Positions 1 to 8,773 of a DNA stretch of 64,000 bases are shown here, in pieces. The notes below the pieces were generated by a model, which saw only the letters and a program-made list of their open reading frames with translations, searched no databases and was not told where the DNA came from. Within the stretch, counting starts at the first letter, position 1. The number at the start of each line of letters is the position of its first letter. This stretch comes from Candidatus Roseilinea sp. Lineage in GTDB: Bacteria > Chloroflexota > Anaerolineae > J036 > Brachytrichaceae. The DNA lies in NCBI GenBank assembly GCA_026003755.1, contig BPHV01000001.1, positions 1,214,393 through 1,278,392 on the forward strand. Reading direction: 5' to 3'. The position numbers were made by a program, and so were the translations under genes.

Positions 1-80
1 ACCGGCTTGTCCTGCGCCTTCGCCTCGGCAAAGGCTTCGTCGCTCCACTCGCGCCATAGCACCCTGGATTCGCTCGCCAT
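1..80 (-). CDS. Thioredoxin-like/DUF255-type protein, N-terminal fragment
   Basis: Read on the minus strand, an ATG ending at position 80 opens a frame that runs off the window edge with 26 complete codons. It reads MASESRVLWREWSDEAF followed by AEAKAQDKP. The pattern W-x-x-W-S-x-E-A-F-A-x-A-K-x-x-D-K-P is typical of the entry to thioredoxin-fold domains of the DUF255/YyaL and thioredoxin_7 kind, where a Lys-Pro pair precedes the first core strand. The catalytic Cys region lies outside the window, so the activity is unknown. It is divergent from the gene at 266. Confidence 0.45.
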   Translation of the reverse strand, partial: MASESRVLWREWSDEAFAEAKAQDKP

Positions 81-214
81 AGGCGAATTATCCACGCCTT
101 GCACCAGGTGAACGACCGGATCCGGACGGTTCGCACGTTCGCGTCAGGCAACGCATGCGCGACGTCAATAAAAGCCGAGCTAATACACCCGTGGAGTTTG
201 CGGTTAAACTTCAG

Positions 215-238
215 GGGGTGACCTAAGCGCATCACCCC
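215..238. promoter_or_regulatory. Inverted repeat upstream of the binding-protein/VWA gene
   Basis: Arms GGGGTGA (215-221) and TCACCCC (232-238) are perfect reverse complements separated by 10 nt. They lie 27 bp before the start codon at 266 and between two divergent genes. This could be an operator or a short hairpin in the leader. There is no T-run, so it is not an intrinsic terminator. No clear -35/-10 pair was recognised here. Confidence 0.35.
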
Positions 239-265
239 GAGGCCGGGAAGCGCGCTCAACTCGAC

Positions 266-2047
266 ATGAAAAGCAATCGGATTTTATTCAGCCTGATCGT
301 CGGAACGGCGATCATCGTCGTCGTCGCTGTCCTGCTGGGCCGGGCTATCAGCAACTTCATCGCCGGCGCATCGCCGGCGGTGAGCAAGCCGGACAACGCG
401 ATCGAGGTGTCGTTCATCTACGCGCCGGAGTTCGATAAGAATCTGAACATCAGCGCGATCATCACCGACTTCAACCGCGCCTACGCACAGGGGCGCAACC
501 CACTCACCGGCCAATCGCTCCAGCCCGGCGAGCGGCCGATCTGGATCGAAGGCCGCAGCGGTTCATCCGGCACGGTGCACGAGGGCATCATCAATGCGTT
601 CATCGCGCCGAACAACGCCAACGTCGAGCGGCCGGTGCTGTGGTCGCCTTCGGTGCGGCACTGGCTGGCGCTGGTGAACTACCAGACCGGCCAGCGCGTG
701 TTCGACGTCGAGGGCGCGCCGGCTACGGCGATCGCGCCGGTGGTGATGGCGATCTGGGAATCGCGGCTGAAAGCACTGCAGGCCAAGCACGGCGCGGAGA
801 TCGGTTGGGAGGAGCTGCTCGCCGTGTTCGACAACCCACAGGGCTGGAACGCCTACGGCCTGGGCGGGCGGCCATCGGTGTATTATGGCCACACCGACCC
901 ACGCGTGTCGTCCACGGCGCTCTCCACGCTGATGGCCGAGTTCTACGCCAGCGCACGCTACAACGCCGGCAAGACCGATTCCTCCTCGCGGCTGACGCTG
1001 GAGCACGTCAACGATCCGCGCGTGCAGGAGGGCGTGCGCCGCATCGAGAACCTGATCAAACACTATTCGGCGCGCACCACCGAGTTCATCGAATACATCG
1101 CGCAGGGGCCGGACTACGTGGACTTCGTCGCGCTGGAAGAGAACGATTTAATCTTCATCAACCAGGGCAAGACGCAAATCAAGCCGCCGGAGAAGTTGGT
1201 GGCGCTTTATCCGAAGGAAGGCACCTTCGTGCATGACCACCCCTTTGCCATTCCCAACGCCCCCTGGGTCACGGATGAGCAGCGCCGCGCTGCCGAGGTC
1301 TTCACCCAGTACTTCCTGAGCCGAGAAGTGCAACAGAAGGTGCTGGAAGCCGGCTTCCGGCCGGCCAACGAGGCAGTGCCCCTAACCTACCCCATCAGCC
1401 CGGAGAACGGCGTGGATCCGAACCAGCCCAAGGCGCTGCTGCCGGTGCCCGATCCGGCAGTCATCGCGGCGGTGCAGCAGTCGTGGCAACTGGTGAAGAA
1501 GCAGGCCGACGTGATGCTGCTGATTGACACGTCCGGTTCGATGCGCGACGAGGACAAGATCGGCCAGGCGGTCGAAGCTGCGAAAGTATTCCTGGAAGAC
1601 CAAGCCGGCAAGAACAACGTCGGGTTGATGCGTTTCAGCAGCGACGTCGAGGTGCTGGTGCCGCTCGGCCCACTGGAGAGCAATCGCGATGCCATCCTGG
1701 CGGCGCTCGACCGGGTCGAGGCGCGCGGCAACACATCGCTCTACGACGCAGTGATCGCCGCCGTTCAAAAGCTTCAAGCCACATCCGACCCCGAGCGCAT
1801 TCGGGCGATTGTGCTGCTCTCCGACGGACAGGACACGTCTTCACAGGCCAGCTTGAACCAGGCCGTGCGCGTGATACAGGAAGCCCGCAACAGCCGCGCG
1901 CCGATCCTGGTGATTCCGGTGGCCTACGGGCGCGACGCCGACATCAACGCGCTGAACGCGATCGGCCGCGCCAGCGACACCAAAGTGCAAAGCGGCGATC
2001 CGGAGAACATCAAGAAACTGCTGGACGTGATCGGCAGTTACTTCTAA
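266..2047 (+). CDS. Membrane-anchored solute-binding-like protein fused to a von Willebrand factor A domain
   Basis: The 593-residue product begins with a signal anchor (about residues 5-28, Ile/Val-rich after MKSNR) and is probably exported and tethered. Residues of about 45-385 resemble a type 2 periplasmic solute-binding protein: they open with strand-like VSFIYAPEF, and late in the region comes a segment on bound-cargo helices with [20 protein letters not shown], as in ABC binding proteins. Residues of about 415-593 form a VWA domain with an intact MIDAS: D421-T-S423-G-S425, then the Thr of GNTSLYD and the Asp of LLSDGQD. VWA domains bind protein ligands through a metal, so the fusion suggests a surface protein that joins a small-ligand lobe to a protein-interaction lobe. 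The ligand is unknown. No transporter genes adjoin it, and the next gene starts 19 bp later. Confidence 0.75.
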   Translation: MKSNRILFSLIVGTAIIVVVAVLLGRAISNFIAGASPAVSKPDNAIEVSFIYAPEFDKNLNISAIITDFNRAYAQGRNPLTGQSLQPGERPIWIEGRSGSSGTVHEGIINAFIAPNNANVERPVLWSPSVRHWLALVNYQTGQRVFDVEGAPATAIAPVVMAIWESRLKALQAKHGAEIGWEELLAVFDNPQGWNAYGLGGRPSVYYGHTDPRVSSTALSTLMAEFYASARYNAGKTDSSSRLTLEHVNDPRVQEGVRRIENLIKHYSARTTEFIEYIAQGPDYVDFVALEENDLIFINQGKTQIKPPEKLVALYPKEGTFVHDHPFAIPNAPWVTDEQRRAAEVFTQYFLSREVQQKVLEAGFRPANEAVPLTYPISPENGVDPNQPKALLPVPDPAVIAAVQQSWQLVKKQADVMLLIDTSGSMRDEDKIGQAVEAAKVFLEDQAGKNNVGLMRFSSDVEVLVPLGPLESNRDAILAALDRVEARGNTSLYDAVIAAVQKLQATSDPERIRAIVLLSDGQDTSSQASLNQAVRVIQEARNSRAPILVIPVAYGRDADINALNAIGRASDTKVQSGDPENIKKLLDVIGSYF

Positions 2048-2066
2048 CCGATACACTTCACGCGCC

Positions 2067-3746
2067 ATGACGGAGATCGCTTACGCCCAACGCACCCGTG
2101 CCGACTGGGAGCGCGAGACGCTCCATCCCGCGTTGAAACGCGCGCCGGAGCGCAAAGCGCGCTTCGAGACGCCTTCCGGCATCCCGCTCGATGTCGTTCA
2201 TGGCGACCCGCTGACCGGCGCCGGCCATCACGGCGAGTTCCCCGGCGAGTATCCGTTTACGCGGGGCATCCATCCAACCATGTATCGCTCGCGCCACTGG
2301 ACGATGCGGCAATATGCCGGCTTCTCCACGGCGAAGGAAAGCAACGCGCGCTATCGCTATTTGCTCGCGCAGGGACAGACCGGCCTTTCGGTGGCCTTCG
2401 ACCTGCCGACGCAACTGTGCATGGACGCCGACGATCCGTTGGCCGCCGGCGAAGTCGGCAAGGTCGGCGTGAGCATCAGCACGCTGGGCGATATGCGCGA
2501 GCTATTCGATGGCATCCCGCTCGACCAGGTGAGCACCAGCATGACCATCAACGCGCCGGCCGCCGTGTTGCTGGCGCTCTATATCGCGGTAGCGAAAGAG
2601 CAAACCGGCGGCTCGCCCGAGATCATGCGCAAGCTGCGCGGCACCACGCAAAATGACATCTTGAAAGAATATGCCGCGCGTGGCTTGTATGTCTTTCCCC
2701 CGCGACATTCCATGCGGCTGGTGACGGACATCTTCGCGTTTTGCAAAGATCACCTGCCCCACTGGAACACGATCAGCATCAGCGGCTACCACATCCGCGA
2801 AGCCGGGAGCACCGCCGTGCAAGAGGTGGCGTTCACGCTGGCCAACGCCATCGCCTATACCCAAGCGGCCATCGAAGCCGGCCTGGACGTGGACGAGTTC
2901 GCCGGCCAACTGGCCTTCTTCTTCAACGCGCACAGCGACTTCCTCGAAGAGATTGCCAAGTTCCGCGCTGCGCGACGGCTGTGGGCCAAAATCATGCGCG
3001 AGCGATTCGGCGCCAAAGACCCGCGCAGTTGCATGTTGCGCTTCCACACCCAAACCGCCGGCAGCACGCTCACGGCGCAGCAACCTCTCAACAACATCGT
3101 TCGCGTCACCATTCAGGCGCTGGCGGCGGTGCTCGGCGGCACGCAGAGCTTGCACACCAACGGCTGGGACGAGGCGTTGCAGCTTCCCACGGCCGAGGCA
3201 GCGCGCACGGCGCTGCGCACGCAGCAGATCATCGCCCATGAGAGCGGCGTGACCGACACCGTGGACCCGCTCGGCGGCTCATACGTCATCGAATACCTGA
3301 CCGACGAGATCGAGCGACGCGCCGCCGACCTCATCGCGAAGATTGACGCCATGGGCGGCGCGGTCAAAGCGATCGAGAGCGGCTGGATGCAGGCGCAGAT
3401 CGCCGAGTCGGCCTATCGCTACCAGCGCGACGTGGAGCGCAAAGAGCGCCTCATCGTCGGCGTCAACGCATTCGAGGCTGAGGCTCAGGAGTCGGCCGCC
3501 GGAGAGCGGTTCAAAGTGGACCCAGCCATCGAGGCCGAGCAACGCCGGCGGCTGGCCGAGTGGCGCCGCCACCGCGACAACGAACGCGTCAGTGCGCTGA
3601 TCACCCAACTGGAACAGACGGCGCGCAGCAGCGAGAACATCCTCCCATGCCTGATCGCGTGCGTTGAAAGCGGCGTCACCGTCGGCGAGATCGGCAAAGC
3701 GCTGCGCCGCGTCTTTGGGGAGTATCACCCGCCGACGGTTATTTGA
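2067..3746 (+). CDS. mcmA: Methylmalonyl-CoA mutase, large (catalytic) subunit without B12 domain
   Basis: The 559-residue protein matches the substrate-binding TIM-barrel half of methylmalonyl-CoA mutase, which interconverts succinyl-CoA and (R)-methylmalonyl-CoA with adenosylcobalamin. Visible family signatures are [65 protein letters not shown] and PLGGSYVIE. The Tyr in YAGFS and the Arg in HSMRL correspond to the pair (Tyr89/Arg207 in the Propionibacterium enzyme) that favours methylmalonyl-CoA over isobutyryl-CoA, where Phe and Gln are expected. The frame ends before any cobalamin-binding DxHxxG domain, so this is the stand-alone large subunit and the small subunit must be encoded elsewhere. 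A role in propionate/odd-chain metabolism or a 3-hydroxypropionate-type route is inferred. It is convergent with pfp. Confidence 0.92.
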   Translation: MTEIAYAQRTRADWERETLHPALKRAPERKARFETPSGIPLDVVHGDPLTGAGHHGEFPGEYPFTRGIHPTMYRSRHWTMRQYAGFSTAKESNARYRYLLAQGQTGLSVAFDLPTQLCMDADDPLAAGEVGKVGVSISTLGDMRELFDGIPLDQVSTSMTINAPAAVLLALYIAVAKEQTGGSPEIMRKLRGTTQNDILKEYAARGLYVFPPRHSMRLVTDIFAFCKDHLPHWNTISISGYHIREAGSTAVQEVAFTLANAIAYTQAAIEAGLDVDEFAGQLAFFFNAHSDFLEEIAKFRAARRLWAKIMRERFGAKDPRSCMLRFHTQTAGSTLTAQQPLNNIVRVTIQALAAVLGGTQSLHTNGWDEALQLPTAEAARTALRTQQIIAHESGVTDTVDPLGGSYVIEYLTDEIERRAADLIAKIDAMGGAVKAIESGWMQAQIAESAYRYQRDVERKERLIVGVNAFEAEAQESAAGERFKVDPAIEAEQRRRLAEWRRHRDNERVSALITQLEQTARSSENILPCLIACVESGVTVGEIGKALRRVFGEYHPPTVI

Positions 3747-3812
3747 GAGAGAGATTAGGGATTGAGAATAGTCTACGGTGCAATCTCCAATCTCTAATCT
3801 CTAATCTCAATA
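3745..3812. repeat. Pyrimidine/purine short repeat forming a hairpin at a convergent gene junction
   Basis: Right after the mutase stop codon the strand reads GAGAGATTAGGGATTGAGA and about 25 nt later returns as repeated TCTAATC units (TCTCCAATCTCTAATCTC). The two blocks are partly reverse-complementary (GAGATTAG against CTAATCTC), so a transcript from either side could fold. The tail overlaps the 3' end of pfp. A related C/T-rich block lies before aroE at 44667-44708. It may serve as a bidirectional terminator, although it lacks a GC-rich stem. Confidence 0.45.
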
Positions 3813-4967
3813 CAAGAACATCGGCTTATTTTCGATATTGCACACGCGCGGCCGATAGTGTTCAGCGTCGTACAGTTCGGCGACATCGAGCGGGCGCGGC
3901 CCTCCCCCCACTTCGGTCAGCGGGACGCTGGTGTACTTGCCCCCCTGTAGCGCAACCATCCGGCCGTAGCGCCCTTGCAAGAGCAAATCGGCCGCCAACG
4001 CGCCGAAGTTGCTGGACACCATCACATCCAACGCGTCCGGCGCCCCGGAGCGCATCAGATACGCCACGTTCTGATACATCGTGTGCTCGCCGGTGAGGCG
4101 CTTGATCTGCTCGCTGATGTAATCGCCGATGCCGCCCAACTTGCGGTGCCCGTAGGCATCGGCCTCGCCGCGTTCGATCATCGCGCCATCCTTCGGCCGC
4201 GCGCCCTCCGAAACGACCAGCATCGCATAGTTGCTCGGATTGGCGCGCTTGTCGCACAAGAGATAGTCGCATAGCTTCTCGATGTCGAACGGCACCTCGG
4301 CGATCAAGCAGCGATCCACGTTGCCCAGATAGGAGGACACAAGCGCGGTCTCGCCGCTATAACGCCCGAACAGCTCGATCACCGCGATGCGCTCATGGCT
4401 GCCGGTGCAGGTGCGCATATTGTGGATGAAGTCGAGCGCGCGGGTGACCGCCGTGCTGAAACCGATGCAGTAATCGGTGCCGCGCACGTCGTTATCCATC
4501 GTCTTGGGGATGGCCACGATCGGGAAGCCTTCGTTGTGCAACCGCAGCGAATAGCTGAGCGTGTCGTCGCCGCCGATGGTGATGAGCGCCTCTATGCCCA
4601 AGAACCGCAGCACACTCAACACGTGCTGAGTGAAGTCGTAGCGGTCGGCCAGGCCGCTGGCAAACACCGTGGTGTGTTTGAGGAACTCCGGCACGTCTTT
4701 AGCTTTCACGTTGGCCGGGTTGGTGCGGCTGGTGTGCAGAAAGGTGCCGCCGGTGCGATCCACCGTGCGCACGGCGTTGCGGTCGAGCCGCATGGTGAAC
4801 TGCTGCGCGCTCGTCTCATCGTCCATGTTGAAGTGCAGCAGGCCATACCAGCCGCGCCGGATGCCAATCATCTCGTGGCCAGCATCGAGCAATCGGATCG
4901 TCGCCGCTTTGATAGCTGAGTTCAAACCCGGCACATCGCCGCCGCCCGTCAAAATTCCAATTCGCAT
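3807..4967 (-). CDS. pfp: 6-phosphofructokinase, predicted PPi-dependent
   Basis: The 386-residue enzyme phosphorylates fructose 6-phosphate at the committed glycolytic step. Family features are the N-terminal nucleotide-loop [22 protein letters not shown] at 131-135 and IPKTMDND at 153-160. In ATP-dependent enzymes the two diagnostic positions are Gly (GGDGS and PGTIDND in E. coli); Asp135 and Lys155 here are the hallmarks of pyrophosphate-dependent enzymes, which can also run in the gluconeogenic direction. [12 protein letters not shown]-like and FGRYSGETA segments supply the sugar-phosphate site. The start is firm: GGAGG lies 6-7 nt before the ATG. The gene stands alone on the minus strand, convergent with the mutase gene. 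A CBS-domain pyrophosphatase sits elsewhere in the window (51811). Confidence 0.9.
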   Translation of the reverse strand: MRIGILTGGGDVPGLNSAIKAATIRLLDAGHEMIGIRRGWYGLLHFNMDDETSAQQFTMRLDRNAVRTVDRTGGTFLHTSRTNPANVKAKDVPEFLKHTTVFASGLADRYDFTQHVLSVLRFLGIEALITIGGDDTLSYSLRLHNEGFPIVAIPKTMDNDVRGTDYCIGFSTAVTRALDFIHNMRTCTGSHERIAVIELFGRYSGETALVSSYLGNVDRCLIAEVPFDIEKLCDYLLCDKRANPSNYAMLVVSEGARPKDGAMIERGEADAYGHRKLGGIGDYISEQIKRLTGEHTMYQNVAYLMRSGAPDALDVMVSSNFGALAADLLLQGRYGRMVALQGGKYTSVPLTEVGGGPRPLDVAELYDAEHYRPRVCNIENKPMFLY

Positions 4968-5094
4968 AATATCCCTCCTGATGTTTTGAGAATGCGTTTC
5001 TCGTGGGTTTCGACTATCTCCATTTCTCTAAAACGGTTTAGTGGCTAAGCAAGTCTTACGACACAGAACGTGAAGACGGCAGATCAACGCAGAC

Positions 5095-5688
5095 TCAGGC
5101 GCTCAGCATTTGTTCGAGGCGCGCTTTGACGAGCGGCCAATCGTCATCAATCACGCTATAAATCACCGACGAACGCGGGTAGCCATCCGGCATGATCATG
5201 TGCTTGCGCAACACGCCTTCGCGCACAGCGCCCAAGCGTTCAATCGCGCGCTGGCTGCGTTCGTTGCGCAGATCAGTCTTGAGTTGCACGCGAATGCACC
5301 CCAGCACCTCGAAAGCATGCTTCAGCAGCAGGTATTTACACTCTGTGTTCATCGCAGTGCGGCGGTACGCCTTGCCATACCAGGTGCCGCCGATCTCCAG
5401 GCTGCGGTTAGGCCGGTCAATCGTCATGTAGCGCGTCATGCCGGCTGCCGCGTCCGTCGCACGATCAAACACCGCAAAGCACAAATCGGTTCCGCGCGCC
5501 TGGCGCTCGAGCAAAGCCTCGATCAGCGCGCGCAGCTTAGCCGGCGAGTTCACCTCACCGTAGGGCATATAGCGCCAGATCTCAGGCTCGGCAGCCTGCG
5601 GCCATAGTGCCTCAGCGTGTTCTACGCGCAGCGGCTCCAGCCGCACCCATCGTCCGGACAGGGTGACAGGCTGGACCTCCATCGCCAT
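5095..5688 (-). CDS. GNAT-family N-acetyltransferase, RimJ/RimL-like
   Basis: The 197-residue protein has the arrangement of RimJ/RimL-type GNAT enzymes, which transfer acetyl from acetyl-CoA to an amine. It begins with the substrate strand LSGRWVRLEPLRVEHAEALW and continues with GMTRYMTIDRPNRSLEIG. The acetyl-CoA-binding helix entry is TWYGKAYRRTAMNTECKYL, and the characteristic ERLGAVREGVLRKHM follows. Related proteins act on ribosomal protein N termini or on small molecules. The acceptor cannot be deduced. The gene is divergent from the nuo array, with a 257-bp spacer that carries the nuo promoter. Confidence 0.85.
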   Translation of the reverse strand: MAMEVQPVTLSGRWVRLEPLRVEHAEALWPQAAEPEIWRYMPYGEVNSPAKLRALIEALLERQARGTDLCFAVFDRATDAAAGMTRYMTIDRPNRSLEIGGTWYGKAYRRTAMNTECKYLLLKHAFEVLGCIRVQLKTDLRNERSQRAIERLGAVREGVLRKHMIMPDGYPRSSVIYSVIDDDWPLVKARLEQMLSA

Positions 5689-5810
5689 GCCGCAGAATTA
5701 TAGTCAATTTGACACCAAGCGGCGAGGTCCGATGGAGCAGCCGGCGTATACTTCATGCCTGACCCAGGCAAGTGGTGACCATGAGAAGCCCGAAAAGGCC
5801 GAACCCGTCC

Positions 5811-5840
5811 TTGACGCTATAAAGCGCTTGCGGCTATAAT
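5811..5840 (+). promoter_or_regulatory. Sigma-70 promoter of the nuo/atp array
   Basis: TTGACG (5811-5816) and a perfect TATAAT (5835-5840) are separated by 18 bp, close to the ideal spacing. The start of transcription would fall near 5847, leaving about a 100-nt leader before nuoA. This is the best promoter between the divergent GNAT gene and nuoA. Confidence 0.8.
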
Positions 5841-5880
5841 GCTCACGCTTTGTGAAGTTTGGCACTTGTCCGGATCTCAG

Positions 5881-5930
5881 TTAGCCACAGTGCCGCGAAA
5901 GACGATCGTTCGTAGCGGCGCTGTGGCTAA
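5881..5930 (+). promoter_or_regulatory. Long stem-loop in the nuoA leader
   Basis: TTAGCCACAGTGCCGC (5881-5896) pairs with GCGGCGCTGTGGCTAA (5915-5930) over 16 positions with one G-U wobble. The 18-nt loop can pair further (GAA with TTC). It lies downstream of the promoter and ends 15 nt before the nuoA ATG. No T-run follows, so a terminator is unlikely. It may stabilise the mRNA end, gate translation or act as a regulator target. Confidence 0.65.
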
Positions 5931-5945
5931 ATCGTGCATAGGCCT

Positions 5946-6302
5946 ATGAGAACAGACTTTGCGTTCGTCGGTGTGATGTTGGTCACGGCTGCGTTGCTCA
6001 TGGGAGTGACGCTCATCGCCGCTTCACTATTACGCCCCAAGAAGCCCAGCAAAGCGAAGCTCGAGACGTATGAGTGCGGCATGCAGACGGTCGGCGATAC
6101 CTGGGTGCAGTTCCGCGTGCAGTACTACGTGATCGCTTTGGTGTTTGTGCTGTTCGACATCGAGGCGATCCTGCTCTTCCCGATCGCTGTGGCGTTTAAC
6201 TCGCTGACGTTCTTCGCCGTCGCCAACGTCATCCTTTTCATCGTCGTGCTGCTGATCGCGCTGCTATATGCCTGGCGCAAAGGCGCGCTGGATTGGGAAT
6301 AG
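5946..6302 (+). CDS. nuoA: NADH-quinone oxidoreductase subunit A
   Basis: The 118-residue membrane subunit of complex I helps form the quinone-entry region with NuoH and NuoJ. Three transmembrane segments are visible (about 8-28, 60-82 and 87-107). The conserved cytoplasmic loop KLETYECGMQTVGDTWVQFR and the motif YVIALVFVLFDIEAILLFP, with its acidic residues, are diagnostic. A GTG four codons upstream (5934) could also start the frame, but MRTDF fits family length better. There is no clear Shine-Dalgarno sequence, and a strong hairpin ends 15 nt upstream. It heads an operon that lacks nuoB, C and D, which usually follow nuoA. Confidence 0.95.
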   Translation: MRTDFAFVGVMLVTAALLMGVTLIAASLLRPKKPSKAKLETYECGMQTVGDTWVQFRVQYYVIALVFVLFDIEAILLFPIAVAFNSLTFFAVANVILFIVVLLIALLYAWRKGALDWE

Positions 6303-6362
6303 GAAGAGGAGCACATATCGTGGGGCAGCCCAACCGGCTGCCGGCTGCTGAGACCTGGTTCT

Positions 6363-7616
6363 ATGGACTTGATCAACGATCTGCTCAAGATTATTGGCGA
6401 CTTCATCGCAGGAGTCATCAACAGCATCTTCGGATTTAGCCCCTTCCTCGCCGACCTCGTCACCATGGGGCTGGCGGCGGTCATTTTGTGCACCTTCGCC
6501 GCATTGTCGTTCATGGGGCTGACGTACGTCGAGCGCAAGGTTGTCGCGCGCATCCAAGACCGAGTCGGCCCCAATCAGGCCGGGCCGTTTGGGCTGCTCC
6601 AGCCCATCGCCGACGGCATCAAGATGTTCACCAAGGAAGACACCACGCCGGCGAACGCTGATCGCTGGGTGTACAACCTCGCGCCGCTGGTCATCGCGGT
6701 GTTCGCCTTGACGACCTACGCGGTGCTGCCGTTCGCGCCGAGCGTGGTGGGCACCAATCTGAACGTTGGCGTGTTCTACATCATCGCCATCGGCTCGGGC
6801 AGCATTGTGGCCATCATCATGGCGGGCTGGGGCAGCAACAACAAGTATGCCCTGCTGGCCGCTTTCCGCGCCGTGGCGCAACTGGTCAGCTATGAAGTGC
6901 CGATGGTGCTGGCGCTGCTGGTGCCGGTGCTGCTCTCCGGCTCGATGAGCCTCGTAGACATCATCAACCAACAAACGACGCTGAACGGCAACCCCGGCAT
7001 CCCGTTCATCGTGTTCTTCCCGTTCAGTGCGCTGGTCTTCCTGATTAGCGGCATCGCCGAGACCGGGCGCTCGCCGTTCGACCTACTGGAGGCGGAGTCG
7101 GAGATCGTAGCCGGCTTCCACGTCGAATATAGCGGCATGAAATTTGCGCTGTTCTTCCTCGGCGAATACGTCAACGCGCTGGCTGTGGCGTTTGTGTTCT
7201 CGACGCTGTTCCTGGGCGGTTACGCCGGCCCGGTGCTGCCGCCCTACATCTGGTTGATGCTCAAAGCAGCCGTCGTGTTCTTTATCTTCATGTGGCTGCG
7301 CGGCACGCTGCCGCGCGTCCGCGTGGACCAGATGCACAACTTGAACTGGAAGTTCTTCGTGCCGGTTTCGATCGTGCATCTGGTCGTGGTCATGGCGTTG
7401 ATGAAACTCTTCGTGACCCGCCCGGCGCTCGCCCAGGCCAACGGCGGCATCCTGGTCACGCCGGGCGCGCAAGCGGCGATTCTGTGCGTGGCAAGCCTGC
7501 TCATCCTCGTTGGCTCGCTGGCGGTTGCGGCGCGGCGCGCGCGCATCATGCGCCTGCAGGAGGAAGCCGCGCTCGAGCAACGCCGAGCGGAGAACATCGC
7601 CGCGGTGAGCGCATAG
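6363..7616 (+). CDS. nuoH: NADH-quinone oxidoreductase subunit H
   Basis: The 417-residue NuoH/ND1 subunit carries the quinone channel and links the peripheral and membrane arms. Diagnostic stretches are YVERKVVARIQDRVGPNQAG, LLQPIADGIKMFTKED, SYEVPMVLALL, AETGRSPFDLLEAESEIVAG and FHVEYSGMKFALFFLGEY. The usual AETNRAPFDLPEAEAE is slightly altered but keeps its acidic residues. It is roughly 90 residues longer than the E. coli protein: a C-terminal extension of about 50 residues adds a likely extra transmembrane helix (GAQAAILCVASLLILVGSLA) and a charged tail. It lies 60 bp after nuoA and 13 bp before nuoJ. Confidence 0.95.
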   Translation: MDLINDLLKIIGDFIAGVINSIFGFSPFLADLVTMGLAAVILCTFAALSFMGLTYVERKVVARIQDRVGPNQAGPFGLLQPIADGIKMFTKEDTTPANADRWVYNLAPLVIAVFALTTYAVLPFAPSVVGTNLNVGVFYIIAIGSGSIVAIIMAGWGSNNKYALLAAFRAVAQLVSYEVPMVLALLVPVLLSGSMSLVDIINQQTTLNGNPGIPFIVFFPFSALVFLISGIAETGRSPFDLLEAESEIVAGFHVEYSGMKFALFFLGEYVNALAVAFVFSTLFLGGYAGPVLPPYIWLMLKAAVVFFIFMWLRGTLPRVRVDQMHNLNWKFFVPVSIVHLVVVMALMKLFVTRPALAQANGGILVTPGAQAAILCVASLLILVGSLAVAARRARIMRLQEEAALEQRRAENIAAVSA

Positions 7617-7629
7617 ACCCGGTTAACCC

Positions 7630-8367
7630 ATGACGCATTCGGAAACCATGACGATCCATCAAGTGCTCTTCATCGTGATGGCCCTGGCCATCCTCGGATC
7701 GGCGATCTTCGTCGTCACCACCAGCAACCTCTTTCGTGCGGCGCTGATGCTGATCCTCACATTTTTCGGCATCGCGGGGTTGTTCGTGCTGCTGGACATC
7801 GGCCTGTTCGCCGTGGCACAGGTGCTGATCTACATCGGCGCCATCGCCATTTTGATCATCTTCGCCGTGATGCTCACGCGCGGCATGCAGGGCATGGTGC
7901 CGCGCAATTCACAGGCGGTCGCCGCGGCGGTGACTGTGGGGATCATCTTCGCAGTGCTCCTGCTTCTGTTCGGCCCACTCCGTGTGACGGTGGATGTTGC
8001 GCGCTGGCCGGTCTTCTCGCTGTTCGCCGGCAACGCTTCTCCCCGCGACGTTGGCGGCATCGAGTGGACGCCCCCCAATCAGCCAATCCCGGCCATGCCG
8101 GAGACTTACATCGCCGATTTTGGCCGCTCACTGGTGGACGGGAACCAGTATCTACTGCCTTTCCTGCTGATCGCCTTCTTGGTAGATGTGGTGCTGGCCG
8201 GCGCGATCTTCATTGCGCGCCAACGCCGGCCGGCCGAGGTCATTGAGGATCGCCGTCGCCAGGCCGAAGAAGCTGCCGAGGAAGCCGAGGCGATGCGGCA
8301 GGCCGGCATGACGCCAGATGTTGCGCCGCTGCCGGAAGGCGCAGTGGCTTCAACCGCCGAACACTGA
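7630..8367 (+). CDS. nuoJ: NADH-quinone oxidoreductase subunit J
   Basis: The 245-residue NuoJ/ND6 subunit has five predicted transmembrane segments. The conserved helix 3 region LFAVAQVLIYIGAIAILIIF contains the tyrosine/glycine pattern associated with the pi-bulge involved in coupling. A long charged C-terminal tail (RRPAEVIEDRRRQAEEAAEEAEAM and on) probably forms a cytoplasmic helix. An in-frame ATG at 7648 could also be the start. It follows nuoH by 13 bp. Confidence 0.94.
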   Translation: MTHSETMTIHQVLFIVMALAILGSAIFVVTTSNLFRAALMLILTFFGIAGLFVLLDIGLFAVAQVLIYIGAIAILIIFAVMLTRGMQGMVPRNSQAVAAAVTVGIIFAVLLLLFGPLRVTVDVARWPVFSLFAGNASPRDVGGIEWTPPNQPIPAMPETYIADFGRSLVDGNQYLLPFLLIAFLVDVVLAGAIFIARQRRPAEVIEDRRRQAEEAAEEAEAMRQAGMTPDVAPLPEGAVASTAEH

Positions 8368-8396
8368 AAATCAAGCGCACTCTTGACCGAGGAATC

Positions 8397-8723
8397 ATGC
8401 AAAACCTGCTCAACGGAATCCCGCTGTGGTGGTATCTCGTCGTATCGGCGGCGCTGTTCTGCATCGGCCTATATGGCGTGCTGGCGCGCAAGAATGCCAT
8501 CGCTTTGTTGATGGGCGTCGAGCTGATGCTGAACGCTGCCAACATCAATCTGCTGGCCTTCTGGCGCTATCTGACGCCGGCATCGTCTGGCGGGCTGGCT
8601 TTCGCAGCCTTCGTGCTCGTGATCGCTGCTGCCGAAGCTGCGGTCGGCCTCGCGCTGATTATTTCGGTCTATCGCATCACTCGCAGCATTGATCCGGAGA
8701 AGCTAGACCAGATGAAGCTGTGA
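8397..8723 (+). CDS. nuoK: NADH-quinone oxidoreductase subunit K
   Basis: The 108-residue NuoK/ND4L subunit has three transmembrane helices. The two buried glutamates of the proton path are present, in LLMGVELMLNAANINLLAF and in FAAFVLVIAAAEAAVGLALI. AGGA sits just before the ATG, supporting this start. Only one nuoK copy is present, although two nuoM genes follow. Confidence 0.95.
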   Translation: MQNLLNGIPLWWYLVVSAALFCIGLYGVLARKNAIALLMGVELMLNAANINLLAFWRYLTPASSGGLAFAAFVLVIAAAEAAVGLALIISVYRITRSIDPEKLDQMKL

Positions 8724-8773
8724 TGGCATAAGACACCACGGACGCCACCGACACAAACGACACCGATCAAAGC

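Noticed and set aside
5881-5930. nuoA leader hairpin as an intrinsic terminator/attenuator
   Set aside because: No T-run follows the stem and no upstream leader ORF with a codon bias was found.
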